From NCBI GenBank assembly GCA_965240325.2, contig OZ251224.1, positions 1,302,001-1,366,000 on the forward strand: a DNA stretch of 64,000 nt, read 5' to 3'. Under the pieces are notes generated by a model, which was not told the DNA's origin, did no database searches, and was given only the letters and a program-made list of their open reading frames with translations. Positions 19,727-30,993 of this stretch are shown piece by piece (the first letter of the stretch is position 1; each line of letters starts with the position of its first letter). The position numbers and the translations under genes are program-made. Source of the stretch: Rebecca billardiae RCC1528 (lineage: Eukaryota; Haptophyta).

Positions 19727-20870
19727 CTCCGATGACGAGTCTCACTCAGCGACGCAGCATAGTGCGCTTAGTGACAGGCTGATCGTCGTCGCAATATTTA
19801 GTAATCTGCCATACCGCCGGGGCGGTCCGGGGCCGATGCGCTATAAATATATTTTAGTAATCAAGCGCAGCAGATTCATATACTACATTCAGACAGACTA
19901 CTGAAATTCTGAATCAGCATGAGCATACGCAGCGGGTCCAGGATATAAGGCACTGGCACCGCCTCCAGCCGGCCGCAGGCTGCATCGCCTCGGGGGGCGA
20001 TGCAGGGCGCAGGCAGGTGGACGCCGCTGCACCCATCTGGCCCTTGCCTGGTAATGGTTGGCGCTGGCCTCCTGGGCTCCTCCGTGCCCCTCGCTCCACC
20101 CTAGGTGGGGCAGGGGGTGCGGGGTGTGACCGGAGCCCAGGGGCCAGGTTCCCCAGCAGGCAGCATCAAGCACTGCAGCATCTGCAGCAGCCTGCCGGCG
20201 GGCCGCGGGCTGCGACTCACCGTGACCGTGTCGACTACAAGTACAACTTCTCATCCGCTTCATTGCCCAGAGCGCACTAGGCGGCGCGCTCACTCTCCAA
20301 GCCCCTCTTCTGCAGCTGCGCGCCGCTTCGGCGCTTGAAGGCGCGCTTGGCCGGCGCGCGGCGACGCGTACTACGACCCCATCCTCATCCAGGCGCCCAC
20401 GCGGGCGCACAGGGGCGACAGCCGCGGCTGCCGCCTGCCGCAGCTGCTCGCCGCGAGGTCGGCGGGCGGCGACATCGACTACGACCTCACCTTCATCCAA
20501 GTGCTTCGGAAGGCGCTCGGCCGCGGCGGCATCTGCCGTCGCCGCCGCGCGCCCCAGGCCGAGGCGGTGCTCCATCCCGGCCCTGCTCCGCCGTAGGGGG
20601 GCAGGGCTGCGGGTGGCGCACTGCCTGACCTGGTCGGAAGGCGCGGACGCATCCTATGTGTCTGCTGCACTCTGAGCCTGACGCTTGCCCGTTGCAAGTA
20701 CCACGTCGTTAAAAACTGTGCCCTGGCGGGCGGGGGCTCCGGCGGGCCGTGCCAGTGCTGTCGCAATGTTTCCTCTGCGGGTTCGCGTCTTTCCACATTC
20801 GCTCGTGGCCGTGGGTGACGGACAGTCCGAGGGCGAGGACCAGTGACACCTGAAGGCTGAAGTTCAGGTG
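19727..20870. other. Intergenic with a possible coding remnant
   Basis: The plus strand at about 20356-20595 encodes a short open stretch (GDAYYDPILIQAPT, then GGDIDYDLTFIQVLRKAL) ending in TAG. The two halves look like degenerate repeats of each other. No start or family is evident, so it may be an exon of an unrecognised gene or a remnant. The rest shows no coding signal. Confidence 0.3.
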
Positions 20871-21409
20871 TCACTCACGTCTATACTCTATACGCATCAG
20901 CGAGGCCGACACCCACGAGGGAATGTGCAGCACGCGGGGCGGGGCGGGTAGCCCGTTGCTCCGCGCGAGCAAGGGTACGCGCTGTATGTGCCGCATCTCG
21001 ACCGCGATGGCGTAATCGAGCGCCTCACCGCCGACGAAGCCGCCAGAGTAGATCATGTGCATGTCCTCCTGCCGCCAGCCGAGAGCGGTCGTCGCGAAGA
21101 CGCTTGCCGATGTCCGCTCCGGGCATGATCGGCTCGACGCAGGTCGCGTTGACATCGTACACGGTCGCCACGCTGAGCACGAGCGCGTTGACGTTCACGC
21201 GGTCGTCGCTCTTCGCCTCTTCGACAGGTCTGGCGCCCGCGTGCTCGGCGGCACGAGGAGCTGTTGGTTGTGCGCGCGCGCGCGCACAGCGACAGCGTGT
21301 GCCACTCGCGATCGAGAGTGGGCACGAGGTGCTCACGCAGGCACATGAATCGCAGCGCATCCGTCACCGGCGTGACGACGTCCGCCTCGTCCCGCAGCGC
21401 CTGCGCCAT
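20871..21409 (-). pseudogene. Broken or mis-assembled gene of unknown function
   Basis: Three stretches with coding character lie in different frames. From the ATG at 21409, MAQALRDEADVVTPVTDALR and FMCLREHLVPTLDREWHTLS. After a possible 58-bp intron (21287-21230, GTGCGC to CCAG), NVNALVLSVATVYDVNATC and VEPIMPGADIGKR. After a one-base frame change near 21095-21105, VFATTALGWRQEDMHMIYSG and EALDYAIAVEMRHIQRVPLL, to a stop at 20871. The last switch is too close for an intron, so either a single-base indel in the assembly or a real frameshift is involved. I do not recognise the family. Confidence 0.35.
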
Positions 21410-24070
21410 GGACGAGGATGGCGCGGCGATGTTGCATGCTCGACGATTCATCTCTCTGCGGATGGTAACACGGGCTTGTCTGTGTCGCGCCGCGGCGAGG
21501 GTCGCCAACTCGCGAAGACGCGGTTGCTGCCACGGCGGCAGACCCCGGAGGTGCGTCCGCTGCGCGTCGTACGCCGTTGGCGCTGCGCTTCCGTCGCATT
21601 GGTCACCGTCGACGCCATGCAGACCGGACGTGGGCTTCGGCTGAGGGACCGGACCGCGCTGCGAGCAATGACTGAGTCCGGTGCGCGGATTCCGGCGATC
21701 GAGTTCAGAAGGCCGCGCCAAATCTTGCGTCGCGTGCGATGGCGCTTCCCGCCCGCGAGACACCTCGTGATGAGGGCCTTTCCGCACCGAGCCCGACGCG
21801 CGGCAGTGGATCGCGCGAGGTGGTTGTCGTGGGCAGCGCTTGATACTATGGCCCGTGCGAGCGCTCGACGTGCAAGTCGGGCGAGGACCGCCCCAGGTCG
21901 CACGATCGTGTCGACGCGCCGAGCGTACCTCCAAACGAGTCGACTTGGGCCCCCGTTCGACCTGCACGCGAGACGACGAGGGGAGCAATCGCGAATCGGG
22001 CGAAAACTCCCCTCGGGGGTCCCCGCGTGATGTCCGCGGCGGCGTTGGATTTGGCGCGCGGCGCCCACGCGCTCCGCGCCATGACGCAACTCTTTTTCGG
22101 CCGAGCGCCCCCAGTGGCAGTGGGAGCTGCGAGGGCGGGCCCGGTAGTGACTAGTGAGCGAAGCGATTTTCTTTTCTTTGCGAGGCGATTTTATTTTCCT
22201 GTTCTTTTCTTATCTTTTTCCCGGGCACTACAAGGGGCGGACCTACGGCCCGCCATACATATCTCGTCAAAGTAATGTTTCAATGTAATTATTTCGCTGC
22301 TGATATTCCGAGAGTCAACTGGAATTCCGAACGGTCGACGACAACAACGACATCCGCCATGGGGACCAACATCAACGTGCTCACACCACTGCCACTGCTG
22401 CAAGCTTCGACCAGTACCACTACAGACGAATCAGGAGAGCTGCGCCCTCGTGCAGCCTGTGTCTTTAAGTCGTCATAGAATTGGTCAGCACGACCGCCGC
22501 CACTCAGACGGATCAAAACTAAATAGAACCATGATACAGGCAATGGCGGGCAAAAAGAAGTCAGAGATCTCACGGCTAGTCTCAGTTTCTTAGACGTTCG
22601 GTAGCTAGCCCGAGCGCCTACGGAGTCTCAGTTTCTTAGCTCAGAGGTCCGCCCGGCCGCTGCAGGCGTGGGGGGCGCAGGGCGGGCCGGCAGAGCCCCC
22701 CGCCGAGTGTTTACTGTAGGCCCGGCCGGCGAGCCCGAAGAAAACTTTTTGGCCGTTTTGGAGCAATTCTGGCATGATGCTGCATGGATGCCGCGGTGCA
22801 CTGGCCAGGAGTCAGTCAGGAGAGGTCGGGACTTGGGAATTCAAGATTGGCCTGTACTCGTAGTCGGGCCGCGCGCCGCGTCCCACGGGCACGCGCCTCG
22901 GCGGACCACGAGCCGCGACGCAGTCCCGGTTTCTTAGCATGTGACTTTGCGTACAGCGAACCAGCCAATGGCTAGTCTCAGTTTCCAGGCCAGATCCGCA
23001 GATAGCAAACTTGTCACAGTTTCTTCATTAATGTGACAGCTCCTTTGCAGGGCTAAAACCTGCGGCACGGAGTCCGTGAGTCGTGACATCACTCACATCA
23101 GTGAATCGATGGACAGCCCGACGGTGTCCTGTAACCTGCCAGCTGACGGCGATGCACTGACAAGTGAATGGCTGAGGCACCGCCGTAGTAATTTCTGGCG
23201 TCATCAGGCTCCGCCACAGGCGGCGTCAGTGGTCAGTCTCTCAGAGATAAGCCGGACCGTCTTCTGCACGGAGTACTAGGCCAACGGACGTAATGTGAGT
23301 CCGAAAGGCGGCCTGCTGCCACTGGAGAAGTAACGTGGCTCCTCTTGACCAGTGCTCAGATTGCCGCTACGCGGTACTGATCGCGTCGCCGGCGGGCATG
23401 ACGCGGCTGCGCACTGCGGTTGATTCATCGCCGCTCGACCCTGCACGAACCAATGACCTGGTTTCATTGTCGCAAGTGTCGGGCGACGATGACCACCACC
23501 ATCCGTTCTACGTGCTACGCGGGTTGATGGCTGAGGCAAGGCCCCAGCGAGCAGCGACCGCAGTGCGCTGAGGGCCATTCGTCGTGCCGGTCGGCGACCG
23601 TTGACCGGTACCGCGCGCCGCGCTCATCTTTGCGGGCTGATGTAACGAGATCGAGTTGTTACGGTCTGTGATGTTCGTTGGTATTCTCCGGGTAAATCCG
23701 TAGTGGTCTCAACTCGCAGCTCAATAATGACAGCTAAAAACAGGCGCCAAACCGGCGCGGCGTGTGCCGCCAAGTGTAAAGTGCCAACTACCCAACGCAC
23801 GGTCGGTCGTGCGCAGCCAATCAGCGTCCTGAAAACAGCTTCAGGGGCTTCTGGACACGAGTGCGAAACCGGAAAACACTCAGAACCCGTAATAATGAAA
23901 GTTTGCGGGGGCTGTTCCGGGTGCTCCACCGGAGCTACCTAGACAGGTGGCGCCACTGGCCAAGCTTCCTTGCGCCGGGATTGGCGTTGGGTGCGGAAGA
24001 GGTTGGCGTCCAGCGTTCACGACCCAAACAGCGCGTCCACGCCCGGCCCGCACCGCGCACTCCCTCAGAC
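21410..24070. other. Long intergenic region, no convincing gene
   Basis: Open frames here lack GC3 bias or domain motifs. A short direct repeat (GTCTCAGTTTCTTAG) occurs at about 22581 and 22624, with a variant at 22975. The 23290-23930 part is near 50 percent GC and featureless to me. The promoter of the Myb gene lies at the right end. Confidence 0.4.
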
Positions 24071-25818
24071 ATGGACGGAGTCCATTCGGCGACGGATGCT
24101 CGCGACGACCACCTCGCGCCGCAGCAGCTCCACCCCCCCGCCGGTATCCCGGGCCTGGTGGACGAGCCCCTGGACTGGTGCGCGACGTTCCTGAACGACC
24201 TGGAGGCAGACGCCGGCGCGAGCGCGAGCGCGAGCCGGCCAAAGCATCGCCGCACGTACTCGGCGCCGCCTGCCCTCAAGCAGATAGAGCTCCCCCCCGC
24301 CACTGGCAAGCGCCCCGATCGCAGCCCGCGGCTCGCTCCGGCCGACCCGAGCACCGGCCTGGTGACTGGGATTGACCCCCTCCACGACATCCGCTCGCCG
24401 GCGTACAAGAAGCAGGTCTCGACGGAGGACGTGCACATTGATGCGATGGAGGTGTCGGATAGCACGTCTGCCGCGTCCAAGGAGCGCGCCGCGCCCGCCC
24501 ACTACGGCCACTCGCGCTCCGCCTCCTTCGACGCAGCCATCTTTCACAGGCGAGGGGGGGACTCGGCGCGCGGCGGCATGTTTGGTATGATGGCGGCCGC
24601 GCCGGCTGCCGGCGCGAGCGGCCCGGGCGGCGGGTACAAATGCCGGCGCTGCGGCGACGTGCAGCGCAACCACGTGTGCAACGCCGCCGACGCGTCGCTG
24701 GGCGACGCCCCCTCGAGCGGCGCGCGCGACAGCAAGACCATCCCGTGGACGTCCGCGGAGGACAAGGTGATCTGCGAAGGCGTCGAGCTGCACGGCTTCA
24801 AGTGGTCGCTCATCTCGCTCTCGCTGCCCGGCCGCACGGACAACGCGGTGCGCAACCGGTGGCACCGGCTGGAGCAGGCGCGGCGCTGGCGCGAGGAGGT
24901 GCAGGCGCAGTACCAGGCGGCGCAGGCCGACGGCTCGGCCCCCGCGCAGATGCCAGGGAGCGCGTACCCGGGCTACAAGTGCCGACGCTGCGGCCAGCCC
25001 AAGCGCGGCCACGTGTGCCCGTACGAGGACACGACGCAGCTGCCCGCGCCGCGGCCGCTGCCGCCGCCGCAGCCGCCGCGCTCGAGCAAGGAGCGCTCCG
25101 CGCGCGCGCAGGCCCAGCAGGCCCAGCAGAAGCAGCAGGGCCAGCCCGCGCCCTCGGCGCACGGCGCGCAGCACACCGCCGCGGGCGGCGGCGCGCCGCA
25201 CTCGCACCGCGGGTACCAGCAGGCGGGGCACCACGTGGGCGAGGAGCCGCACCTGCACCGGCCATCATCGGCGCCGTCCATCGCGGTCGTCCCGCCGGCT
25301 GCTGGCTTCGACGCGCGCACGAGCGGCGGGATGGGCGTGCCGCACGCCGCACCCTCGCCCGGCATGCGAGCGCTCGGCCTCGACATGCCGCTGAGCGCAC
25401 ACGTGCGCGCGCTCGAGAGCGGGATGGACCACGACGCCATCACCGTCGGTGACCTCGGTGCGTGCTGCGCCCGCGCCGCCCGCGGGCTGCGCCCACCCCT
25501 CGCCCGCTCCAGAGGCGACGCGCCCCGGGCCTGCCAGCTGACCTGTCTCCGCGCGCCGCCGCTCGCGCCGCGACCCGCGCGCGCGCAGAGGACCTCATCT
25601 TTGGCTCGCTCCCGCTCGACCTCACTGACATGCCGTCGCACTCGCCGCTCAAGACTATGGCCCTCGTCGGGTCGCCGCTGCGCTTCACGCGCATGGCGCC
25701 ACCCGCCCCGCTCCCGACAATCCCGAGCGGCGAGGCCATCGCCGAGCACGCGCCGGCGGGCGTGGCGGTGCCCAACCTCGAGCGTCAGTCGACGCCTCAG
25801 GCCATCCATGCAAACTAG
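24071..25818 (+). CDS. Single-repeat Myb/SANT protein with two flanking zinc knuckles
   Basis: Two exons (24071-25457 and 25589-25818), 538 aa. A Myb repeat lies near residue 225: IPWTSAEDKVICEGVELHGF, then LPGRTDNAVRNRWHRL, with the usual three-helix spacing. It is bracketed by two nearly identical Cys/His motifs, YKCRRCGDVQRNHVC before and YKCRRCGQPKRGHVC after (C-x2-C-x6-H-x-C), which should each bind zinc. The second half is Gln/Ala/Pro-rich and ends in a conserved-looking segment (EDLIFGSLPLDLTDMPSHSP) made only after splicing a 131-bp intron (GTGCGT to GCGCAG). Likely a nuclear DNA-binding regulator; target unknown. The start is the first ATG with coding bias (MDGVHSATDARDD); the open frame extends further up but without character. 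Confidence 0.7.
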
Positions 25819-26385
25819 CAGCCGGCGGACAAGGACCGGACGCTGCCGCGCAGGGTGCACGACGCAAGCGCTATACTATGGGCATGCACGCTCCTGACTT
25901 TTCTCGCGCCAAACCTTCACCTTCGAGCGCACGGCGAGCATGCGTGCCATGGATGCCCCCCCTGACTGTGCCGCTGACACACTGATCAGTCTGCCGCGAG
26001 AATCGGATCCCGGACCGACGCGGTGTCGGCCACAGCCGCGCTGCCGACCCGCTCGGCTGACGGGCGACGGTCGCCAACTCGCCGTCGCCGCCACTTACAC
26101 CTGGGCTTACCGCTGCTGAATTGGTGCCTGCCCCACCGCGTCAGCGTTTCGATTGTATCAGAGACGTACTACCGTAAGTGGCACTTTTTTACTAAATTAT
26201 CTCGGAAACGCCAACTACGTCAACGTGAACGGCGGTGCCACTGACTACTGAGTCAATCAGACATCAGTATGATGACGGCAGGACGTAACTGCCTCGTTGA
26301 CGTGCGCTGAGTGACGATTCAGTGATTATTGCGGATTTGCCATTCGGCGCCGCCACGACCTGATGAAGCGGATACGGCGGCGTCA
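25819..26385. other. Intergenic between convergent genes
   Basis: The Myb gene and the SRP54-M gene converge here. No coding signal or notable repeat. Confidence 0.4.
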
Positions 26386-27194
26386 TCATTGGAGGAAGTA
26401 GTCACCTCGCCGGAATCCCACGGGTTTGCCGTTGACATAACGCCGGCGCCTCCTTCCGCGCTTGCCGAGCTGCTGTGACTGCATCATCTCGGCCTGCATC
26501 ATAAAGGTCCTCGAGGTCGGCTGCACGAACACGAGCTGCTGCAGCTCCTTGTTGTTGACCGGGAGCGGCTTGTTCGACTCCATGCGCACGCGCATCCATT
26601 CGTGCAGCGCTCGCGCATGGACGAACTCCTTGAGCATCTTGTTCACCTCGGTGACCGATGCGCCTGCCGCAATGGCGAGCTCCTGCTTGGCCGAGGACGA
26701 CATGGACAGCGGCAACAGCTTCTGCTTGTCGCTCATGCACTCGATGATCTTGATTCGGCGCTCCATCTCCTCGCGCTGAGCGTCTTTCGAGAAGAAGGGC
26801 AGGTACTCGCGCGCCTTCTGCACTGCCGACTGGACCGTCGTCATCTTGAGTGCCTGCTGCACCGTCTCCCGATACGCGCCATGCACGCTGAACGTCTCAT
26901 GCGCGCGTGCCACGTCGACAAAGCCTTGCATGTGGTCCTCGATCTTGGCCTGCGGGCAAGCCACAGGTGACGCGCCAGACCGGGCCGCAGGGACGGAGGT
27001 CGCGTGAGCTACGGGATCTGCGCGCCCTGCGGATCGCGGGGGGTGCCGCGTACCTGCTGTACCACGCGCCCCGCATCCTGCATTCGTTCGCCCCATGTCC
27101 GACCTTTCTGGACGAGTGCCTTGCCAACCTTCTCGGCCTTGGCCATCGTACCCCCACCGGTCGAGGAGAAGCGCCGCGCGAACACGGCCATCAT
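26386..27194 (-). CDS. SRP54 M-domain-only protein with a mitochondrial-type presequence
   Basis: Two exons (27194-27054 and 26949-26386), 234 aa. The N-terminus MMAVFARRFSSTGGG is a typical cleavable mitochondrial presequence. Residues about 75-180 match the M domain of SRP54, the part that binds SRP RNA and signal peptides: RRIKIIECMSDKQKLLPL in place of the family's AIIxSMTxxER, then AKQELAIAAGASVTEVNKML in place of the RxxRIAxGSG helix-turn-helix, then EFVHARALHEWMR. The GTPase domain is absent. A basic C-terminus (GKRGRRRRRYVNGKPVGFRR) could bind RNA. The unspliced frame upstream of AKIEDH is not protein-like. A 104-bp intron (GTACGC to CCGCAG) joins VVQQ to AKIEDH. It may be an inner-membrane or mitoribosome-linked insertion factor; this is inference. 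It is divergent from TRM13 with 122 bp between start codons. Confidence 0.65.
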
Positions 27195-27316
27195 CTTTCG
27201 TCGACCTCGCTCTCGCGGTCGAGGCGCGAGGCGCTCGTTTGCCCTCCCGCGCGCTCGCTCGGCAGCGTCCCTCCCGGAGTGCCATCAAAATAAGTGCTGA
27301 GCGCTCACGCGCCGCG

Positions 27317-28201
27317 ATGGCGGCCGGCGGCAGGGAGCTGGCTGAGTTTGTTTTTGAGCTGTGCGCGCCTCTCGGCGTGCCCACGCTCTCCGCGACGGCA
27401 AGGCTGGATGCTGCTCCCGATCAGTCGCGCCAGCTTCCACTGGACACGCAGATGCGCCGCTTGGCGCAGGCACGCGCATATGCAGCTACCCTCGGTGAGC
27501 TCGGCCTGTTGCGGAATAGCGCGTGCTACGTCGAGCTTGGAGCTGGCTCTGCACTCGTTTCCAGGGAGGTTCGCAAAGCACTGCCTGTGGATCAGTCTGG
27601 TCACTTCCTACTCGTCGACAAGCGCACGAAAGAGCCCCCCGACGGCATGTGTCCTGTGTCCTGCGATCTCGATCACATCTCCTCATGGCAATCGCTACAG
27701 CAGCTCGCAAACCTGGACGTGAGCGAGGCCACGCCAGTCGTCGTGCTCGCGAACCACCTCTGCGGCGGCGCGCTGGACAGGAGTTTACTCGCCTTCGCCG
27801 CCGAGCCTCTCGTCGAGGGCGTGCTCGCCGCGACCTGCTGCCACTATCTCGTCACCTGGGAATCATACTGCAACCGCAAGTTCATGACGCACCGCGGCAT
27901 TGGTGAGGACGACTTTGCGAGGATCTTGGAATGGAGCGCGCTTGCTCCGCGCCGAGGCAAGGTGCCGGAGGCGCGCTCGGCCGTCTTGCGCACGGCGGAT
28001 GAGCTGCAGCTCGCGCCGAGCGAGTGCGAGCAACTCGGCATCGCGTGCCGGCTGCTCATCGACACGGGTAGGAAGGAGTTCCTTGAGGCTCATGGCTTCC
28101 GCGCTGACCTCCGACATCACGTGCCCTTCGAGATGACCGGCGACAACGTTATGCTCGCCGCCCATCGAGTATCCTCCTGTGGAGCAGTCGACAACGGTTG
28201 A
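27317..28201 (+). CDS. TRMT13: tRNA 2'-O-methyltransferase TRM13 (catalytic domain)
   Basis: 294 aa, single exon. It matches the TRM13 methyltransferase domain, which methylates the ribose at position 4 of certain tRNAs using SAM. Visible motifs are CYVELGAGSALVSREV (SAM-binding glycine loop), FLLVDKRTK (acidic end of strand 2), VVVLANHLCGGALD, and the diagnostic ATCCHYLVTWESYCNRKFM. Yeast and animal proteins carry CCCH and U11-48K-type zinc fingers before this domain. Here the domain begins within about 75 residues and no fingers are seen, so this is a short form or an upstream exon is missing. The ATG at 27317 (MAAGGRELAEF) follows AAATAAG-like sequence and is the best start. Confidence 0.8.
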   Translation: MAAGGRELAEFVFELCAPLGVPTLSATARLDAAPDQSRQLPLDTQMRRLAQARAYAATLGELGLLRNSACYVELGAGSALVSREVRKALPVDQSGHFLLVDKRTKEPPDGMCPVSCDLDHISSWQSLQQLANLDVSEATPVVVLANHLCGGALDRSLLAFAAEPLVEGVLAATCCHYLVTWESYCNRKFMTHRGIGEDDFARILEWSALAPRRGKVPEARSAVLRTADELQLAPSECEQLGIACRLLIDTGRKEFLEAHGFRADLRHHVPFEMTGDNVMLAAHRVSSCGAVDNG

Positions 28202-29417
28202 AGAGCGCGAGGTTGGTCTTAGGCAGTGCCGTGCCTACTCCCCTCCGACAGCTCCGTGTCACTCGGCTCAGACTCAGAGTCACACGAGACACGGAGCCGC
28301 CACCGGCACCGGGCCGGCCGGCAGGCCGCCGGCGGCGCGGGGCTCGCTGCTCGGAGGACGCCGCTCGGCGGCCAATCTGTCACGTCAGATCACAGATGAT
28401 GATCAGTATTTGCAGACACTAGACAGTAAGTCGATCGGAATAATTAGTGCGGTCAATCGGACCGGCCTATTATAATTATATAAAAGTTTGATTTAAATTA
28501 AATAAATAAATTAATAATGGCGGCATCAATGCCCACTCCGGGGGCCAGTACCTAAAATCTAAATGCTGCCGCAATATATATAACGCTTTCAGCAAGTCGT
28601 GCAATGCCTGGCGGCGCCAACGTACGACGATAATAACACTACGTTGACGTAAACCGCGGTGCCGGTAAGGCCATACTAACTACAGTAACTGATGAGCTTA
28701 CTGCTTAGCTAGTATCATAGCTAAAGCTTACTAACTACTATACTAAGGCCAGCTGGCTGACTTATAATCTTATGTCAGACATCTGATGCCACATCGTCTG
28801 TCGTCATGCAGCAGATTGACGACCCCGACTCGCCACTCGGTGACTCGGTCGATCGGACTCGGTCTCGGACCGTCGCCACTGGCAGTGGCACTCGGTCCGC
28901 GCTGGGACCGGACTTAGTTGTAGCCGGGGAGCGGGCGGAGTCGCCAGTCACCGGTGCCAGCGCCCCGCGGCATCAGGCCGCAGGTGAGCCGCGCGGCGGG
29001 TCGGCCGCGGCCTCCGAGTTACTAGTTTAATATATATAGTTATTCTAGGCGGCCAGGCTTATACATTATATAATTATATATTCTCGGACTTAGACATAAT
29101 AAGACATTAATGATTAATGAGTTACGATCTGAACTCGTCAGTCCCGAGTCCGTTCTCGGTTCTGCCGGCGTCATCGGCTTCATCCGTGACCGTGACGACT
29201 CCTAAGTCGGATTCGATGATTGTTTGTCAGCGCAGCCGACAGGGCGGCGGTCCCCCGGGTCAGGCGAGACTATGCCGATAGGCGACACTCTCCACAGCCG
29301 AGGGCTGGCTGGCAGAGTGGCGCGCTGGATGAACTACACTCGTCATTAGACGTCTGATGGCTGCAGGCGTCCATGGACGCGTGCATGAGCATGGCGGCAG
29401 CCGACTGGGCACTTGGC
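28202..29417. other. Intergenic, AT-rich in the middle
   Basis: A sharp drop to AT-rich DNA at 28440-28520 and 29025-29110 interrupts CAGT/ACTG-rich sequence. No gene or long repeat is seen. It separates two gene 3' ends (TRM13 and the convergent phosphatase). Confidence 0.5.
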
Positions 29418-30728
29418 TCAGCCAGCCTCGACCGTGGGCGGCAGGGAGAAGCCCATCATGTCGCCGCCGCTCCTGGGCCGCGAGGGTGGAGCGGACGGCC
29501 CTTGCGCGCCGCGTCGTGCGGCGATCCACTCCGGCCACTCCTGCAGGGCCATCAGGAAGCCAAGGTTGGGGTCGCACTTCTGGTGGAGCGAGCGAAGCTC
29601 GTCCATCGCCGCGTTCAGCGTGAGTCCCTCGGTTGCCATCAGGTACGCGAGCATCACGCCGCAGCTGCGCGAGATCCCCTCGCGACAGTGCACGAGCACG
29701 CACGCGTCGGCGCGTGACTCGAGCGAGCGCGAGATGAAGTCGACCGCGCGCAGCAGCTGTTCATGCAGCTCGTCGGCGTTGATGGCGACGTCGTCGCGCA
29801 GGCCGAGGCTGAGGTACTCCGGCCCGCCCTCCTCGTCCCTAAAGTGCTCGCCCGTCCGCCCGGCGTTCAGCACGTGCGTGACGCCGTGCGCGCTCAGCAG
29901 CTCGCGCGAGCGCGCCGCCATGTCGTTGCCGATCAAGAGGCGCGGGCGCACGCGCGTGATGTTGCGCCGCGGCGCGCTGGTCGCTCGGCGAGGGGTCGCC
30001 AGGGGCGAGTTGCCGCGTAGAGGCGAGCCCGTGTTCTCAAAGAGCCGTGGGGAGCCGGGCAGCGCGAGCGGCGACGGCAGCTGCTGCCGCCAGGCGGGCG
30101 GAGCAGGACGGCGCACCGGTTGCGCAGGGGAGTTGTGCCCGCTCCCACCGCCGCCAGACGCACTCGCGCCCGTGCCCCACTGGACGGCGTGCGGAAGCGT
30201 GAGCCCGCCGGGTCGCTGCATCACGGGAGAGCAGTTCGGCGACGCGTTCTCGTTGCTTGGCCGCCGGTGGGGGAAGCCGATGGCCGGCGGTTGCGAGATC
30301 GCGAGACGCGGCGAGGAGCACATGTCGCGCGGTTTGAGGCTTGGGCTGCCAGTGTGGTGCTGCATCTTCCAGCGAGCTGCGTTCGTGCAGGCGCGCTGCG
30401 ACAACGGCGAGCTGGAGGGGCTGGCTGCCGGCAACGGGCGGCGCATGCGCGAGCAGTTGCCGTCCGCCACTGCAGGCGCCTGCTTCCCGAGCGTTTTACG
30501 ACCGCCGCCTGCGACGGTTTGGTGGAGCGTTTGCTCCCTCTCCCCTGTTTGCGGCCGCAGACGAGGCCCAATACAAGTAGAAGGGCGGGGATCTTCATCC
30601 GCTGATTCCGAGTTCCTGCCGCCCTCCGCGACGAATTTACCGCTCCGTCCGCCAAAAAGTAATGTCTCGAAAGGGAAATCCGGTGTTTTGCTCGAAGTTC
30701 CGTCGATCGTCGGTTCCGGAGCTGCCAC
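29418..30728 (-). CDS. Dual-specificity protein phosphatase
   Basis: 436 aa. The C-terminal half (about residues 255-400) is a DSP catalytic domain: ITRVRPRLLIGNDMAA, HGVTHVLNAG, the general-acid loop SLGLRDDVAIN, and the P-loop VHCREGISRSCGVMLAYLM with catalytic Cys and Arg. The family pattern then continues as NPNLGFLMAL-like (here DPNLGFLMALQEW). It removes phosphate from Ser/Thr and Tyr, classically of MAP kinases. The N-terminal 250 residues are Pro/Ser/Arg-rich and low complexity, with no rhodanese domain, so it is an atypical rather than MKP-type enzyme. No intron is needed. It is divergent from the PIAS gene with 265 bp between start codons. Confidence 0.8.
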   Translation of the reverse strand: MAAPEPTIDGTSSKTPDFPFETLLFGGRSGKFVAEGGRNSESADEDPRPSTCIGPRLRPQTGEREQTLHQTVAGGGRKTLGKQAPAVADGNCSRMRRPLPAASPSSSPLSQRACTNAARWKMQHHTGSPSLKPRDMCSSPRLAISQPPAIGFPHRRPSNENASPNCSPVMQRPGGLTLPHAVQWGTGASASGGGGSGHNSPAQPVRRPAPPAWRQQLPSPLALPGSPRLFENTGSPLRGNSPLATPRRATSAPRRNITRVRPRLLIGNDMAARSRELLSAHGVTHVLNAGRTGEHFRDEEGGPEYLSLGLRDDVAINADELHEQLLRAVDFISRSLESRADACVLVHCREGISRSCGVMLAYLMATEGLTLNAAMDELRSLHQKCDPNLGFLMALQEWPEWIAARRGAQGPSAPPSRPRSGGDMMGFSLPPTVEAG

Positions 30729-30993
30729 TGCACTGGAGAGCTGCAGTGCTGACTGCTGATGCAGTGCGTTTCACCGGACTGATGAGGCACCGGCCGCCGC
30801 TGCGCCGCTTGCTGCTGACAAGGCCGGTTCACAGGTTGGCGAGGAGCCGAGGACGCGCCCCGGCATGCACGGGAACGACGGAGCAAAGCTGCGGGTCGGG
30901 GTGCGTTCGCGGCCACATCACTCGCCAGCGCGGGCGGAGTGGGGTGTTAGTTGGCTGCCGGCGCATCGAGCGCATCCGGCGGGCGCGGGGGCG

